A stretch of DNA of 64,000 nt. Origin: Notospermus geniculatus. Its lineage: Eukaryota > Nemertea > Pilidiophora > Heteronemertea > Lineidae. Where the stretch lies: assembly GCA_002633025.1 (NCBI GenBank), contig NMRB01000187.1, positions 110,486 to 174,485 on the forward strand, in the 5' to 3' direction. The notes beneath the pieces are model-generated. The model was given only the letters and a program-made list of their open reading frames with translations. It did not search any database and had not been told where the DNA came from. A program made the position numbers and the translations under genes. Below, one piece after another: positions 47,283 to 60,861 of this stretch (positions are counted from its first letter, which is position 1; the number at the start of each line of letters is the position of its first letter).

Positions 47283-50200
47283 GTAGGCAACAGTTTTGAT
47301 TTCATTGACCAATATCCTGAAGGAATGAGCAACCAGAATTTATACCGTTAGGCATGTTAGGTTATATTTCTAGACTATTGTTGTTCAAAAACTTCTGGTA
47401 GTGTGTCAGACACAAGTCTTACCAACTCCTGTTGGAGCCTAGTATAGACGGCAGCACTGATGGTAGAAGGGCTAACAGGTCAAGGTGATGTATCTCAATG
47501 CCGTGTCCTGCTTCATTGGACTGTGTTACGATCAAGGTTATGGTCAAGCTGCTCATATTGTCTTGTTTTAGCAGGCTCCAGAGCTGCTTGGGCCATGGGA
47601 AAGATGAATTGTACTCGTATCATACTCTCGTCAGCATATATGTTTTACGATCGGATGGATCTTCTTTTATTCTCTCGTTTAGACTGTACATAATAGCAAA
47701 TTCCAGCATTCCATTCCAATTTCATGAAAAATACCCATTTTTTGCTGGACATGCTTTAAAACTGAACTTTTTTCTCAAATCTATATTTATCTGTTTTATC
47801 AAATCTCTATTTATAACTATGTTATCAAGATATGGTGTAGGAGGGAGACAACCACTTCATATTTATTTTCACATTTATTCATTTATACTTAGCAATAGCA
47901 TTGAATTTCCACCTACAATTGGAGAATCTCAAAAATGAACCCATCAGACAATATGTACTCTCTAGCATTTTGGAATTGAATTGGGAGAGAGATGTTTCTT
48001 TTATCCTGAAATTGAAGTCTGATGTTTTTTGAACCTGGGGGGAGTAACTAGACATTGAAGGATCAAATATGTCAGTGAACCTTTTAGTGGGTAAGTATCA
48101 TATGACTGTGATACGGGAGAAGATGTCTTTGTTGTCAAGTTGAACGTTGGCCGTCCTCTAGGATGTTTTGTATTGGAGAATCATGTGAGGTTGAAACACG
48201 ACATCTGAATCCTAGAATGAGAGTGCTTTTAAAAATATTCTTTTTCAAACCCTCTAAGGTCCTGATGTGGAAATAAATTCTTTTAATTCTGACTTCTGAA
48301 ATATGATTAAGAGGTTTCGTTGTTTGAAATGTTTGTGTAGATGTTCATGAATTTGTAGTTTATTTAATTTCAGATAGACAGTTTTTCTTACAGTGAAAGG
48401 CAAATCTTCTTGTTTGGTAGATGGCAGAACTGGAGCTAATGTGATGCTTGAACCTCAGCATCTTTTCCGTTTGGAAGATGTGTACAAACTTGAACTGAAG
48501 CTTTGACCCATTAGATTTCAGAAGGATTGATTTGTCTTACCAGAGATTTCTTGGTAGTCACGCCTGAATTTTATGAAAATCAACATAACTTAAGTCAATT
48601 TAAAAATTGGTTATCAAACTTACAGCACTGGCCTCGCTGCAATAGCAAGTAGCAGAGAGAACCGTTGTGGTAAATTCATGCATGTCTACCTCAATACCAA
48701 GTCGCTTGCAATCGGCATTATGCATCAAAAAATCATTCCAAATCACCAATATTGCTATGCGTTGTCATTGTTTGGCATGGTTTCCATTTCTATCGCGTGC
48801 CAGTGGGTGAACTGAGTCAATATCCCACAGATGATGGTGTATTATGGAATGAAATAAACCACAGAATAGCTATTGAGATCGATAGTACTTACTGGAGGAG
48901 ATAGTTACAGGTGTCCTTCTTCACACCATAGTCACTCTCAGTATTGGGACACCTTAACGGTTTCTACCAGTGCCAGCTTTAGGCAGGGTATCAGCTCATG
49001 CCAAGATTCAGCAAAAAGCCAATGCACAGTTGGGTTCAGTTTGGAACAGGATATCCCACCAAAGTACTTTCATTATGGCTGGGTTCATTACTGTCTCTGC
49101 TCTTCACCGCAAGTTGACATTCTCAGGGATTTGATGACCAGAAGAAACCTCACATGCTCTTCTAATAGCTCATGTGTATTATGGTTGAGTTTCCTTCACA
49201 AGTATTAATCATTTGACTGAGTATGTTCAGAGCTGTCAGCCCCAGGTGTCACTGATTACTTCTAGATCCACGAGGCATGAATCGTGCTGTATTGAAGGCC
49301 ACAGATCTGCATGTCAGATATCTGCCAGATATTAGTATGTGGATATCACTGCCTTTGATAAAACCGACACTATTGATAATGCAGCAGAAATGTTGTTGAG
49401 AACACACCCAGTATTGAATGGAGTGGAAACCACAAAGCCTGGTGTCCTGTTTCATATGATTAGGTGAATGAAAAAGATCGCGAGTCAAGAGCCAAGCACC
49501 AGATATAGCATCGTTGGAGCTACAGACAATATTAGGTGAATAAATGTCCGGCAGGAGAAATTTGGAGGGCTCGAGGGCCTGGAGAAACCTGTGATCATGG
49601 TGATGTCAAAGAGAGGGGCCTTCTCTATCACGTGAAGATTACTAGTAGGTTCACTGGGGATCCAAAGCGGAACCTCAGTGTGCAGCAGCAGGCACTGATG
49701 TTTCCACTGACCCAGTCTGAGAGTGACAGCCCCAATCGCTGGTATGGTACTGGTTTCATGAATCAAGTCCCTGACATCCTATTTCCTACACCGCCTAAAA
49801 TGCTGTAACAACTTGCAGAATTAACTGCAGCTTTTGAGGATTTTCAATCAATTAAACTCAGTCTTGATGGCTTAACACTAAAATGAAATCAGGAAATCAA
49901 TCAAGCAATTTAAGTCCCAAACGACGTTGTAGTTAATTCCATCTCTTTTAACGAAAGACATCATGAAAAAGAAGATTCACCCAAAAACACTTAGCAGTCT
50001 CCATGATACTCTTCCTTGTCTTCAGAGAGCTTACTTGCTGTGCAATGTAGGGAATTACTAAGACGGCAAACAAATTTCTTATCCGCTGATAAAATCCTCA
50101 AAATAAAGATTTTGACACAAATATGACACTGACAGCTTTGATGTAAAAGTCAATAAACCATTTTTCGCTCCCGTTCATCGCTACGGCGGAGACACGATGT

Positions 50201-50694
50201 TCATAACAAGACACAGATCAAAGTGGTTTACTTGGTCCCGTGTCAATCACAATCACACAATAAGGTCTGAATCAATGTAGTTTGCGCCGACATGAGATTT
50301 GCGGATCCTTGCAGCATTGCTGAACGCCCCGTAGACTTACCGGTAAGTATGATCGACGCCTAACATTACGGCGGTATCACTCGCTGATCGAATCTGTCTT
50401 GGGGATCCAATTTTACCTGCGCTGCATGATAGAGTAGTCAAATGAAGCGACTCGAACCAAACTGCTTTCTTCTTTGCAGTCCCCTGATAGAACTACTCAG
50501 GGTTGTTGATCCTTGCTATTTGATGTCAATTTCTCTAACAATCATTGTAAACAGGGGCGGCTTCTGTCATTGACTGGAAGCATCAAGTTTTTCTTGCCCA
50601 TTACCTTGTTTATTTTAGGTTCTTTATTTCCATCAGGCGAGGACACAAAAGAGGAAGAGAATCCATACATGTTTCTCATGATAAAATCTTCTTG

Positions 50695-50859
50695 ATAATA
50701 AGCAAGAAGTCAATCTCCAGAATTCACGAATTTTCGACCCCAACCGGGGTCTTTCTCTTGAAAAAGACCCCGGTTGGGGTTGAAAATTCGTGAATTCTGG
50801 AGATTGACTTCTTGCTTATTATCATTTTGTGTGTCAATTTTGTGCTATTCTGTATTTTG
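50695..50859. mobile_element. fold-back retroelement fragment with 15 bp target duplication, absent from unit 1
   Basis: GATAAAATCTTCTTG flanks both sides (50680-50694 and 50860-50874). Unit 1 has the single uninterrupted copy at 38122-38136. The insert is a hairpin of two arms (ATAATAAGCAAGAAGTC..., GACCCCAACCGGGGTC) followed by TTATCATTTTGTGTGTC, the same tail as in the 29217 element. Here the arms meet before the CTGAAGA box, so only stem II and GAAA are present. Confidence 0.85.
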
Positions 50860-53109
50860 GATAAAATCTTCTTGGATGCGATATAATTTTGACAAAATCG
50901 ACTGTGGATTTCTAAATGGAACTGAACTTATTGATGCCTAAGAGTACACCTTGAGACTCAAAGCTTCTGCATATTGAATATTAATGGTTTGATCTGGCAT
51001 GACACTGAACAGAAACCAATGTGCCATTATATTGTACTGTTTTTCCAAAAGGTTACCATGAAATGCTGCTGCAGGCAGTGCCTTAGATAGTGGGAGGATG
51101 ATAACTGAGTGAAAGTGGTTGTGAGATACCATGTTTGCTAATGCATGCATTTCTAAAGTTTTTGAATTATTACTCGTCACGAGTGTGCCATCAGTGCTGC
51201 TGATGTAACTGATAAAGCATTGAAATATTGAATCCAGTCAGCTGCATGAGAACCAAGTGCAGCATTTTCAGCTCTGTAGACAACATTGGGCAGCAGCAGG
51301 AGGTAACTGGTCGGAGTATGTGAAGAACCCCGCACCCTCAAAGAGAGTCACCCACTCTATAGACTGATCTCAAATTGACGTAAACGATAAAGATCTGTGC
51401 ACTTCTGCCGAAATCTCAACCACAACCTCGGTCTGAAACTGAATGATGTAATGCAGACAACCCCACGACAGTGATGTCGAAGACGTTGCATCAGACTCAA
51501 CCATTGCTGAATCATGGATGGCGTCACGTCAGCCGGTTTCAGATCGAGGTTCTGGTTGAGATTTTGGCGGAAGTGCGCAGATCTGCAAATTCGAGAATCG
51601 TCTATCACATGAAGAGCAGCTCTCACCAGTGATCTGTCCCAGAACCTCAGAAATGGACAGGCACTGATGCCTGTTCACCAAAGACAAAACCTGTTCCTGT
51701 TTCGACATACCTTTTCACCATAAGACAAAGCAATGCTGCTCATGACGACTTTTGTACACCGTGGTCAATACTCTCAATTGTCCGCAATATTCCCAAGAGG
51801 CTGCGATCCCTGACACTTAATTATCGCAAAAAGAATGGCAACGAAGAGATGAAGAAAGATTCATTGCGTAGCTTATAGGCATGGCTAATGAACCCAGCCC
51901 TCAGAATTTTTTTCATTTCTGTGGTGACAGGAAGTGGGTGATCTCCTCAGTGGTGTCCCTCGAGGCAGAACCCAATTAAAGAAGCATTCTCTTGGATTTA
52001 TTTGGTGAGAACCTTCTTGACGAGGAGAAGTGGCTTGATGAACATGTCTGATGTGTTTGACTTGGTGTCAGCAGGGTATAGGCAAACGAAGAGAAGCAGT
52101 TTTTGGATGAATTGGGAGAAACCATGGTGGTCTTGTTCTTGCAGTCACTTGCTAAGCTTTGGGTGTTTGTAGCATTGTTTCTTCCTGTCGAATGGCATGG
52201 TCTTTACACTTCACCAGGATTCATTCATCAAGATCGAATCCTGATCCATGTAGCAGGGGGCATGTCCTGCATTCGAATCCAGACTTGGCTATCCCTGGCT
52301 CTTCAGTCTGTCACATGGGACATTAAGCCATGGTGCCCGTGTAACAGGGGCAAGTAAAAGGCCCCAGCCAAGAAAGAAACATCAGTAGCTTGTGACGCCT
52401 TCTACCTGGCCAAAAAGAGTTGCTTGGTCAACAAACCCAATTGGTGCCTACATTAACCATAATGGCGCGCATAGAAAACTCGCACAAAAATGCAAAGGTT
52501 ACAGTTGAGATCCATGGACTTCTGTGGATGTCTGGTCAGAGCGAATACAAAAGAAGAAGATCACGCATGACTATAATCCAGTCCAGCTGGTGCTGTCATT
52601 TTTGTGAGACAGAGATATTTGTAGACCTTACTTTCTGGAGCCAATTTTATCAAAGCCGTCAGAGTATCTTTTTAGTATACAAATATAGCCATCCGTTTGC
52701 TACAGGATCCTCTTACAAAAAGCTTCATCACCTTCCATCAAACAAGATTTATCTCTCCTCGATTTTCTCAAATATTCCTTCCACTTTTGCTCGTGGATAT
52801 TTACATTTGAATACAACCATTGCCTTTGACAAATAAGAGATATTTCCCGTGCCACTGATACCCTATCTGCTCACTCACTACTTTGGTTTCTTGTTCTATT
52901 GATCGTGAAACCCTATGAGGCATAGCTTTGCGATCAAGCTTTATTAGGTGACTTACAGATGAAATCTTTCACTTGAAAACACAGGATTTTATGTTTTTCA
53001 GAAATCATGACTGCAGGATTTACATTGAGCTATTTTAGGAAGAAGAAATCTGCACTTTCTGGGTTTTGAGAGCTATTTGTGATGGCCTTGTTCATGTCTT
53101 GTTTGCTGG

Positions 53110-53905
53110 TACCGGTACTTGACTTTGCAGTGGCATCAAGACTCCTCCATATTTCTGATACTTGACATTGCCGTGACCTTCATTGCAATCCTTTCTTCTG
53201 TTAGTTACTTGACATTGACCTTCATTGCAATCCTTTCTTCTGTTACTTGACATTGGCCTTCACTGCAGTCCTTTCTTCTGTTACTGACATTGACCTTCAT
53301 TGCAACCCTTTCTTCTGTTACTAGACATTGACCTTCATTGCAATTCTTTCTTCTGTTACTTGACATTAGCCCTTATTGCAGTCCTTTCTTCTGTTACTTG
53401 ACATTGGCCTTCATTGCAATCCTTTCTTCTTTTACTTGACATTGACCTTCATTGCAATCCTTCTGTTACTTGACATTGACCTTCATTGCAATCTTTTTTC
53501 CCGTTACTTGACATTGGCCTTGTTACTTGACATTGACCTTCATTGCAATCCTTTCTTCTGTTACTTGACATTGGCCTTCATTGCAGTCCTTCCTTCTGTT
53601 ACTTGACATTGGCCTTGGGTGCAATCCTTTCTTCTCTAACTTGACATTGGCCTTTTTTGCTAGCCTTTCTTCTGTTACTTGACTTTTAACTTGACATTGG
53701 CCTTTGTTGCTATCCTTTCTTCTGTTACTTGACTTTGGCCTTTTTGTTGCAATCCTTTCTTCCACGACTTGACATTGGCCTCTGTTACAATCCCTTCTTC
53801 TGTTACATGACCTTCTTCAGTTACATGTTGACCTTCATTGCAGTCCTTCTACTGCATATTTGACAGTGCAGTCACCTCAAGCTATTCCTCGCCTCTTAAA
53901 CTTGA
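53110..53905. repeat. 34-38 bp minisatellite, unit 2
   Basis: Same repeat as 40907-41575, with a different number and order of variant units, so the array length has changed between the two large units. Confidence 0.9.
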
Positions 53906-56900
53906 CATTGGACTCAGTTACCGTTCATTTCACCCTAATGAAAGGATTCATCTTCCACCATGAAATTTGATTATTTCATATGAAATATTTCCTTCAGGAT
54001 ATTGCTGAACTCTTTTCATTTTTCTTTTGATATTTGAGGCAGCATATTGCCTCTTCAAGAGTGTGTAAAGGAATGCAGTTGATTGTGAACCAGCGGAGTT
54101 TTGCTGTATAAAGAACAGGCAATCATCGACAGATTGTAGATGGTAGAAAGACAACTGTTTATCCTAAAGGCCTTCCTACTCTGAGCTGCAAGACAAAGGA
54201 AGAAACCATCACTGCAAAAGTCTATTCAATAGGACAAAATGTTCTTTCAACACCATTCCACAGAAGTTTTCTGACATTTGTACTTTCTAAGATACAATAT
54301 TTTTTGACGTTACTTTCTAAGACACTTCCACGCTTTCTGAAGAAACCTCAATATCTTGCTGGATAAAGTTATTGTGAAACGAATGACTATTGTAGTAACT
54401 ACTTTCGACTTTTGTCAGTCAGTGAATGAAGGCTTTTATGATGGTAGGACAGAACATTACTTGATGACCGGCAGCGTTCATTGTTCTTCCTCCGCTGTAT
54501 CACTTATAGGTATTGTACCGGTATTTCATTTTTCCGTCAGGGCCGACGCTGTAGCATTATTGGCCCTGGTAAGTACAGCATAGGCCATCACAAGCTACAC
54601 AAGTAGATCTCTATAGATGATCAAACCCACAGATGTAGAAGTTGCTGGCCCCATGTTCCTATTATGCCTGTTGGATGGCTCTTCCCCTGATCATCGGTTT
54701 GATGTCGTGCCATTCCTGATGGCTTGCAGTGCTGCCCTCTGGACTCGAAAGGACTGATGAAATTACCACTTGTTAAGATATCTCAACATAGCCACTTTAG
54801 TCCGTACCGAAATTGTCAGTGGCCATCACTGCTAGAAAGAGACAGTAAGCTCGTCGCACGGCATGATCGACAGAAAATTTACATAGATATTGGCCTCATT
54901 TGTCAATGTTAGGAGCTTCATCTTGGTATATGAAGTGATCGAACTGTGGAAATGGAGTCCCATCAAGATGATTGAGGAAGCTTTGTGCTCCATCGGGAGT
55001 CATTGATCATACTTCTCGTGGGTGTCGCCTTGGGGCCCATTGTCTCGGTAGTCTGGCTGGATTTGAAGAAATCTAGACTTGCTGTGACACATACCGGTAT
55101 AGGGTTTTGTCGCCAATGATGACGTTGTAGCCAGAAATATGGAAGATTTCAACTTCTTTTGGATTTAATTATTGGTGTTCCATTCAGAAACACAGCATCT
55201 GACAGTGACACTTTAAATATAAACTTCTGCGACATTTTCAGATGTTAACATGCTGCCTGTGCAGCGACAGGAAGAACATCCTCGCTCAGGAAGTTTATTG
55301 CTTTGCTTTGGTGATGTTGATAAAATTCCCTCGTCACGAATCAAAGCTATATCAAATCAAAATGACGATGATATTCGCTACCGGTATGTTTTGTTGGTTT
55401 GCTCTTTGAGACAATAACGTTGAACCTCCAAGACCTTTCCTGCCTCCGTAAGAGTCCCCCGAGCCCTTCACCTCCAATAGATCTATCAGAAGCTACATTG
55501 ATGGAAATCTGAGAGTTATATCCGGACAATGGCTGTCAGATGAACACGGTTTGCATATCAACTTGCTTCCTCTCAGCAGTGGCCAGGTTCTTACAGACAG
55601 TGATATTTGACAATTTGCCTACCTTTGTGTACTTTTCACCATAGGATGACATTTCTAACATGCTGGGATTTTGCTGACGATGTCACATTATGTGATATTT
55701 ACAGATTCATTCTTCAAACTCCCGTGATATCAGCTATCAGGCCCCGTGATGTAATATCTACATCTATTGAGAATAAACAAGGTTTTGGCTTCCTTATTCT
55801 GATGATACATTCCCACTTGTCTTACAATATCTACAGCAACATTGTAAGAGAAGAGAAAATATATACCTCAACAATACCTGCCATCTTACATCTACTTGCG
55901 CCACCCTTATGGGAATTGTCTGTATTATTGGAGAGCCCTCTTGTCAAAATAAGTATTTGTCGGAGTAAGATGAAGAGCGATGTAGGCTGAATGAGAAACT
56001 CTTGTTATATGGAGGAATTTCCTTCGTAGTTTTTGATTGCTAAACGTCTGTGTATTAACCATCTGGAATCGTCCAACAGGTTTTCTACAAGTCAAGGCAA
56101 GTTGGATCAAGCGATGTCCGAGGATGTTGGTAGACTGCAATGGAACTGTAAACAGCCGCGCAACATCACTGATCATCATCCGCACGCGATGCTTTCATCG
56201 TTTGGCGTCCGTCTTTTTCCCTGTCCCACAACAAGACTGTTCTCAGCATTGGATGACAACACGTGAGCAAAGTACACCCGCATTTGGAGGAAGAATTTGA
56301 TGCTGCTAGTCCCACCTTTTGATTGATTTGAGCCCATGCAAAGGTTCCTATTTCCCGTGTGGATCATATCTGTTGGACATCTGATCAGTCAAATCTGATT
56401 CTGCAATGATTTCTTACCATTTGTTTCCTTCAACCACCCTATCACTGCTTGAGGAATCCGGCCGCATACAGCATCTTCTCTGCAAAAACTTGAACTCCTC
56501 AGCAACCAAATCTCTCCTTTGTCATGGCCTTAATGCATCGAGTGGGTTGCAAGATGATCATCTTTCCTCGGGTGAAGGTGCGATCCGATATTTGAGAATG
56601 ATCAAAGAGGACGTACTCGTTCTTTGGCTTCTTCCAGATAAGGTGGTAGATGTCACATGTCACGGTGAAGATGCAATGGATATCCTTGTCAGTTCTTCTC
56701 CGATGAACCCCTGGGTCTGATTTCTTCTAAACGTGTTCAACAGCGTAATGTTTGATTGGGGGTAGCAATTCAATACCTTGCAGGACCTGGTTGCTGACAT
56801 GTCACTTGAATGCCTTGCTATGCTCAGTTACCAACATTTGAATGCCATGCTAACATGGCTAAAGGCACTTGAATATCTTGTTCGGCCTAGTCACCAACAC

Positions 56901-59469
56901 CAACACTTGAATGTCTTGTTCGGCCTGGTCGCCAGCACCAACACTTCACCCCCTTGCTTGGCCCAGTCACCAATACTACGGATGAATGCTTTGCTGGGCC
57001 TGTTTAGTCCGTTTGTTGATTCGTGATCTTTATGCCACCAGAACATCCTTTCTGGTTGAAGCAATCTTCAATCCAGTTTCAGATTACGGTAAAGAACTTG
57101 GACTCCTGTCATAAAACAGCTTTCAAATTCATTAAAGCTGTTTTCATATTCCTGCTGAACATGAAGCAACTATTTCTTCTTCAATATCACGAAGGTAAAG
57201 GATACCGTCTCTTTGTCATCTTCTCTTTTCGTATCAGTCTAATAGGATTGTTGACATGGCCAAGATCTCTATCCTTTGATCCAGGTGATCCTGTAGAAGG
57301 CAATTAAAGGACAGCACCGCACTCCCTCCAGGCAAGTTAAGATTTAAAAGTGGAGGAAATCCTTTTTAAGTTTGTAAAGGAAGTCGTCGTATTTCTCTAA
57401 AAGGTTTGAGTTGGATGAATGTCCGGTATCCGTGCTTCATCCGCCGGAAGTCTTTGTTGAATTTGTAGTCTAGTTGTTTGATTCTCTGGTCCAGACGATC
57501 TAACACAGAGAATTTTTTGCCTCGTTAGCCACTCGTCAGCAAAGGACAGAACAGGTAAAAGTACTAGCATCGCCTGAAGACAACACAGCTGTACAAGGAG
57601 ATGATCTCTAGTGCGGTGAATGAGGGAAAGGGCAAAGAACATGAAGAAACAAGCGAGGTCACCGAAGGATAAACTTGAGAGAAAATGACAAAGCAATACC
57701 AGTTGGATAGGAATACAGACTATTGCCTGTCTGAAGGTGATGCTGTGGTAATGGACGAGTCAGACCGGGACTAATAGAGTATGTACCAAGGAAACACAAA
57801 TCAACATGCCAATTCTCAGTGACAATTTGGTCAGATTAATACGTTTACAAGCAGCACCAGGTATGTGGCCGTGAATAGCAATGAAGTCCCAGTGTGTTTT
57901 ATTCAGGATTACTTCGATCCGATGTTGATTCGAGAGATCGGCGTATCCAAAATGGGGTTGTTTGTCATCCGAACGAGCCCTATTGGCATATTTTGGCATG
58001 CAAGTGTGACGGGATAGATGGCCTAACACATAGAAAGGACTATATCAAGGAATTGATGAACGTAATTTGTTGAGGCAACAACTGGGTATACTAGCTGATC
58101 AAAGATTCATGAATTTGGACTGTATGATGAAAAGAACTGGACTGCTGATGACCATTTTGTGGGTAGCCCTATGGAATACAGTGGCTAGATGATGATGAGG
58201 TGAATGTTCAAGAAATGGCACGAGTCTACATCGCACGTATATGGGTTTTCATATGCTGTTGCATGCAGCACTTGTCCAATTACAGAAAATTTTCTAAAAT
58301 ATTGATACAATCATTGAAAGTGACAGACAATTTTAGGGTTAGCATGCTAAGGTAAAGTAGGCTAGTCTTTGTGTCATACCTACAAGTATAAACCTCCATT
58401 AACAGGACACCTCTGCCAGGGGGACATCTCTTTTATTGAGGACACGATAGTCCCAGCCATGGATTTGTCATTTCTGTTCATTTTGACCTCTGCATCAGGA
58501 CATCTCTGAATGACAGCATCTGTCCATCTCAAAGATGTCCTTAAAGGAGCACAGTATTGGATCTCTAATGCGTTATTTGACTGCCAACGTAGAGGGAGCC
58601 ACATAGCGGCAGCAAAACGAACTACAAAAATGCATTACAAAATGTACATAGTAAATCGGGTCAATTCGCCGACAACGTAGTTAATCCCTGGGTTGGAGAG
58701 AGGCACAGTGGCGCCGGCTGTTGAGAAAGAGTGGCAATACCGGGGTCCTTTAATAGAGGTTCCACTGTACTCCACGTTTTCTGGTTCTCAAGTGTGGATT
58801 TCTGTTCGTCATCTCCCCCTTCGTGCTAGTCAATGACTCTTCAATTAATTGACTTTGACAACTTAATCTGTAAGGAAATGCAATAACAGTTTGTATACAA
58901 GTCTGGCGCCATTAGTATGTGTGTCATGGGATGAACTAACTTAACACAATTTTCTTGGTGCCTATTGATTGCTTCCTGTCATGAATCTACAGGGTTTTAG
59001 AATAGATCTTATGGGATCTCAGCCAAACGTTGGGTTTGGCATGTAGAACGGCATAGTGTTTAATTATTTATTCATCATGTTTTGTTCTTCTGCAGCGCAG
59101 GTGAAGACAGGACATTTGAACAAATATCTTATGGAAAACAAGGAAATTAGATTATCATCAATAATTCAGAACCACATTCTATCTGATAATTTCGGTTTAG
59201 GAAATGGAAACCTGGTAACAAATGTGTTTACTATGGGTTTCGATGAATTTTCAATTAGAAGATCTAGGGTCGGCATGCCAAACATAGCAAATGCTCGCTT
59301 CAGTTTAATCTCCTTTCTGATTCTCCGGAGGAAAATCTTCAGTCGTCATCAGTCGCTATGGACATGGAGAATATAGACCGAGACCAGCTTCAGCTGTGCT
59401 GCCATCTGTGTTCCTTCAGCTAAACTAAAGTTACCTGCGTGTTCCACTCACTACAGATCTGTTCTGAGT

Positions 59470-59770
59470 GTGCCATGAATGAGGTTGGTCATGTGAACAA
59501 AGTTGGTGTCCTTGATAGAACAATGTCCTCATGGAAGAGGTGTCCACTGAGGGAGGTTCTGCTCCAGGTTCCCCTTTCAGCTGTAAACACTTGACCCAGT
59601 GTGCTGTAAATGAGGGTTGGTCCTGTTTTCAAAGTTTGGTGTCCTTGATAGAACAATGTGTCCCTATGGAAAAGGTGTCCGCGAAGGGAGGGTCTGCTCC
59701 AGGTCTCTCATTCAGTTATAAACACTTGACCAAGGTTGCCATGAATGAGAGTTGGCCATGTGAATGATGG
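59470..59770. repeat. 134 bp tandem repeat, about 2.3 units, at the end of the large duplication
   Basis: TTGGTGTCC starts at 59503 and 59637, each followed by TTGATAGAACAATGT and a GAGGT- or AAGGTGTCC block. The right breakpoint of the large duplication falls inside the first unit. Confidence 0.75.
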
Positions 59771-60697
59771 ACCAGGGGTGGCTAATGAAGAAGAGGTGAT
59801 GAGACGATTCTCCTTATCATGATGTCCTAGTGTATCAGGGGAATCCTGAAAGCGGCATGGGAAGGTGTTGTTAATTACAGGAGCGAATTGGACACTGGTC
59901 AGCTGGAAAATAAACTCGGCGAGTGTGTTCCATGATCCTTTACAAAATGGATGGGCAGTGTTGATTCAGATAAATGGAAATGAATTGCTTTCGGGTCGGA
60001 CTGAGGTAAACGCTACAACATCTACCTGAAGAGATCACCACCCTGGGAGGTTGTTGGGAAGGAATTGTCACATGCAAGCGTGTGTTTTGGAAAAGCTTTT
60101 ATCACAGATTAATTCGAACTGTCAGTAGCTGCAAATCAGCAAATGTAGATTCGTAATTCATGGTATACGGTGGCACTTTGTCTGAATCACGTACGCACAT
60201 CTTGCATTAATGTCTGCTGATACAACTTCAGCGAAATGAAATTAATGTTGTAAAGCGTCACTCATGTCTCCATTCATTTGTTCATTTCTGCACGATATTA
60301 GCTCAATGATTGGCAGAAACGTGCAAAGTTTTACGAGCTCGCCGATTAACGCCACGAGACCGAGAGAACTGTTGTGTTGAAATTGATTAACTTGGCAATA
60401 TTGGCGATTTTTTTTCGTACTTTTTCTATTCATTTTGACGCTGGAGAATTTCTGTGCATTAGCAGATTGAATGAGGTGATGTGAATGAAAGGTTGCGAGA
60501 TTATGATTGAATGCGGTTTCTACTGTTATGATGCCAACCCTGGCCTAGTTCTCTCCTTCTTTCATAGATGGCATCCACGTAGTATTTAGATTTGACAAAA
60601 TGTGGTGCAGGGTGTAAGAGTTTGGTTTGCTACATCATACATGAGGCAGGCTGAGCTACATGTACAGTGGTACAATGACCGAGGTACATTACAACGA

Positions 60698-60861
60698 CAG
60701 GGCAGATCCGGGGGAGCACCCGGCACGTGCCCCTTTCAGCCAACAAATCTGTAAAATTGACCGTGAAATTCTGAAATTTGGAGCAAATCATTGAAATTCA
60801 CTGCAGATTTCAATGTTTCCAGCACAGTGCGCCCCCTTTTCTGAAATCGTGGATCCGCCCC
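60698..60861. mobile_element. candidate hAT-like MITE
   Basis: CAGGGCAGATCC at the left and GGATCCGCCCCG at the right are imperfect inverted repeats. Just inside, GTGCCCC and GCGCCCCC with TTTCTGAAATC resemble the ends of hAT-type repeats. No target duplication was confirmed. Confidence 0.45.

Larger units (their letters stand above)
47204..59533. repeat. large tandem duplication, unit 2 (12.3 kb)
   Basis: It is colinear with 34290-47203 throughout, with scattered substitutions and indels. It lacks the 36312-36687 transposon and most of the 158 bp repeats, but has its own fold-back insertion at 50695-50859. The divergence, judged by eye at a few percent and patchy, is what one would expect between haplotypes of a highly polymorphic marine animal or for a recent duplication. 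Confidence 0.92.
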
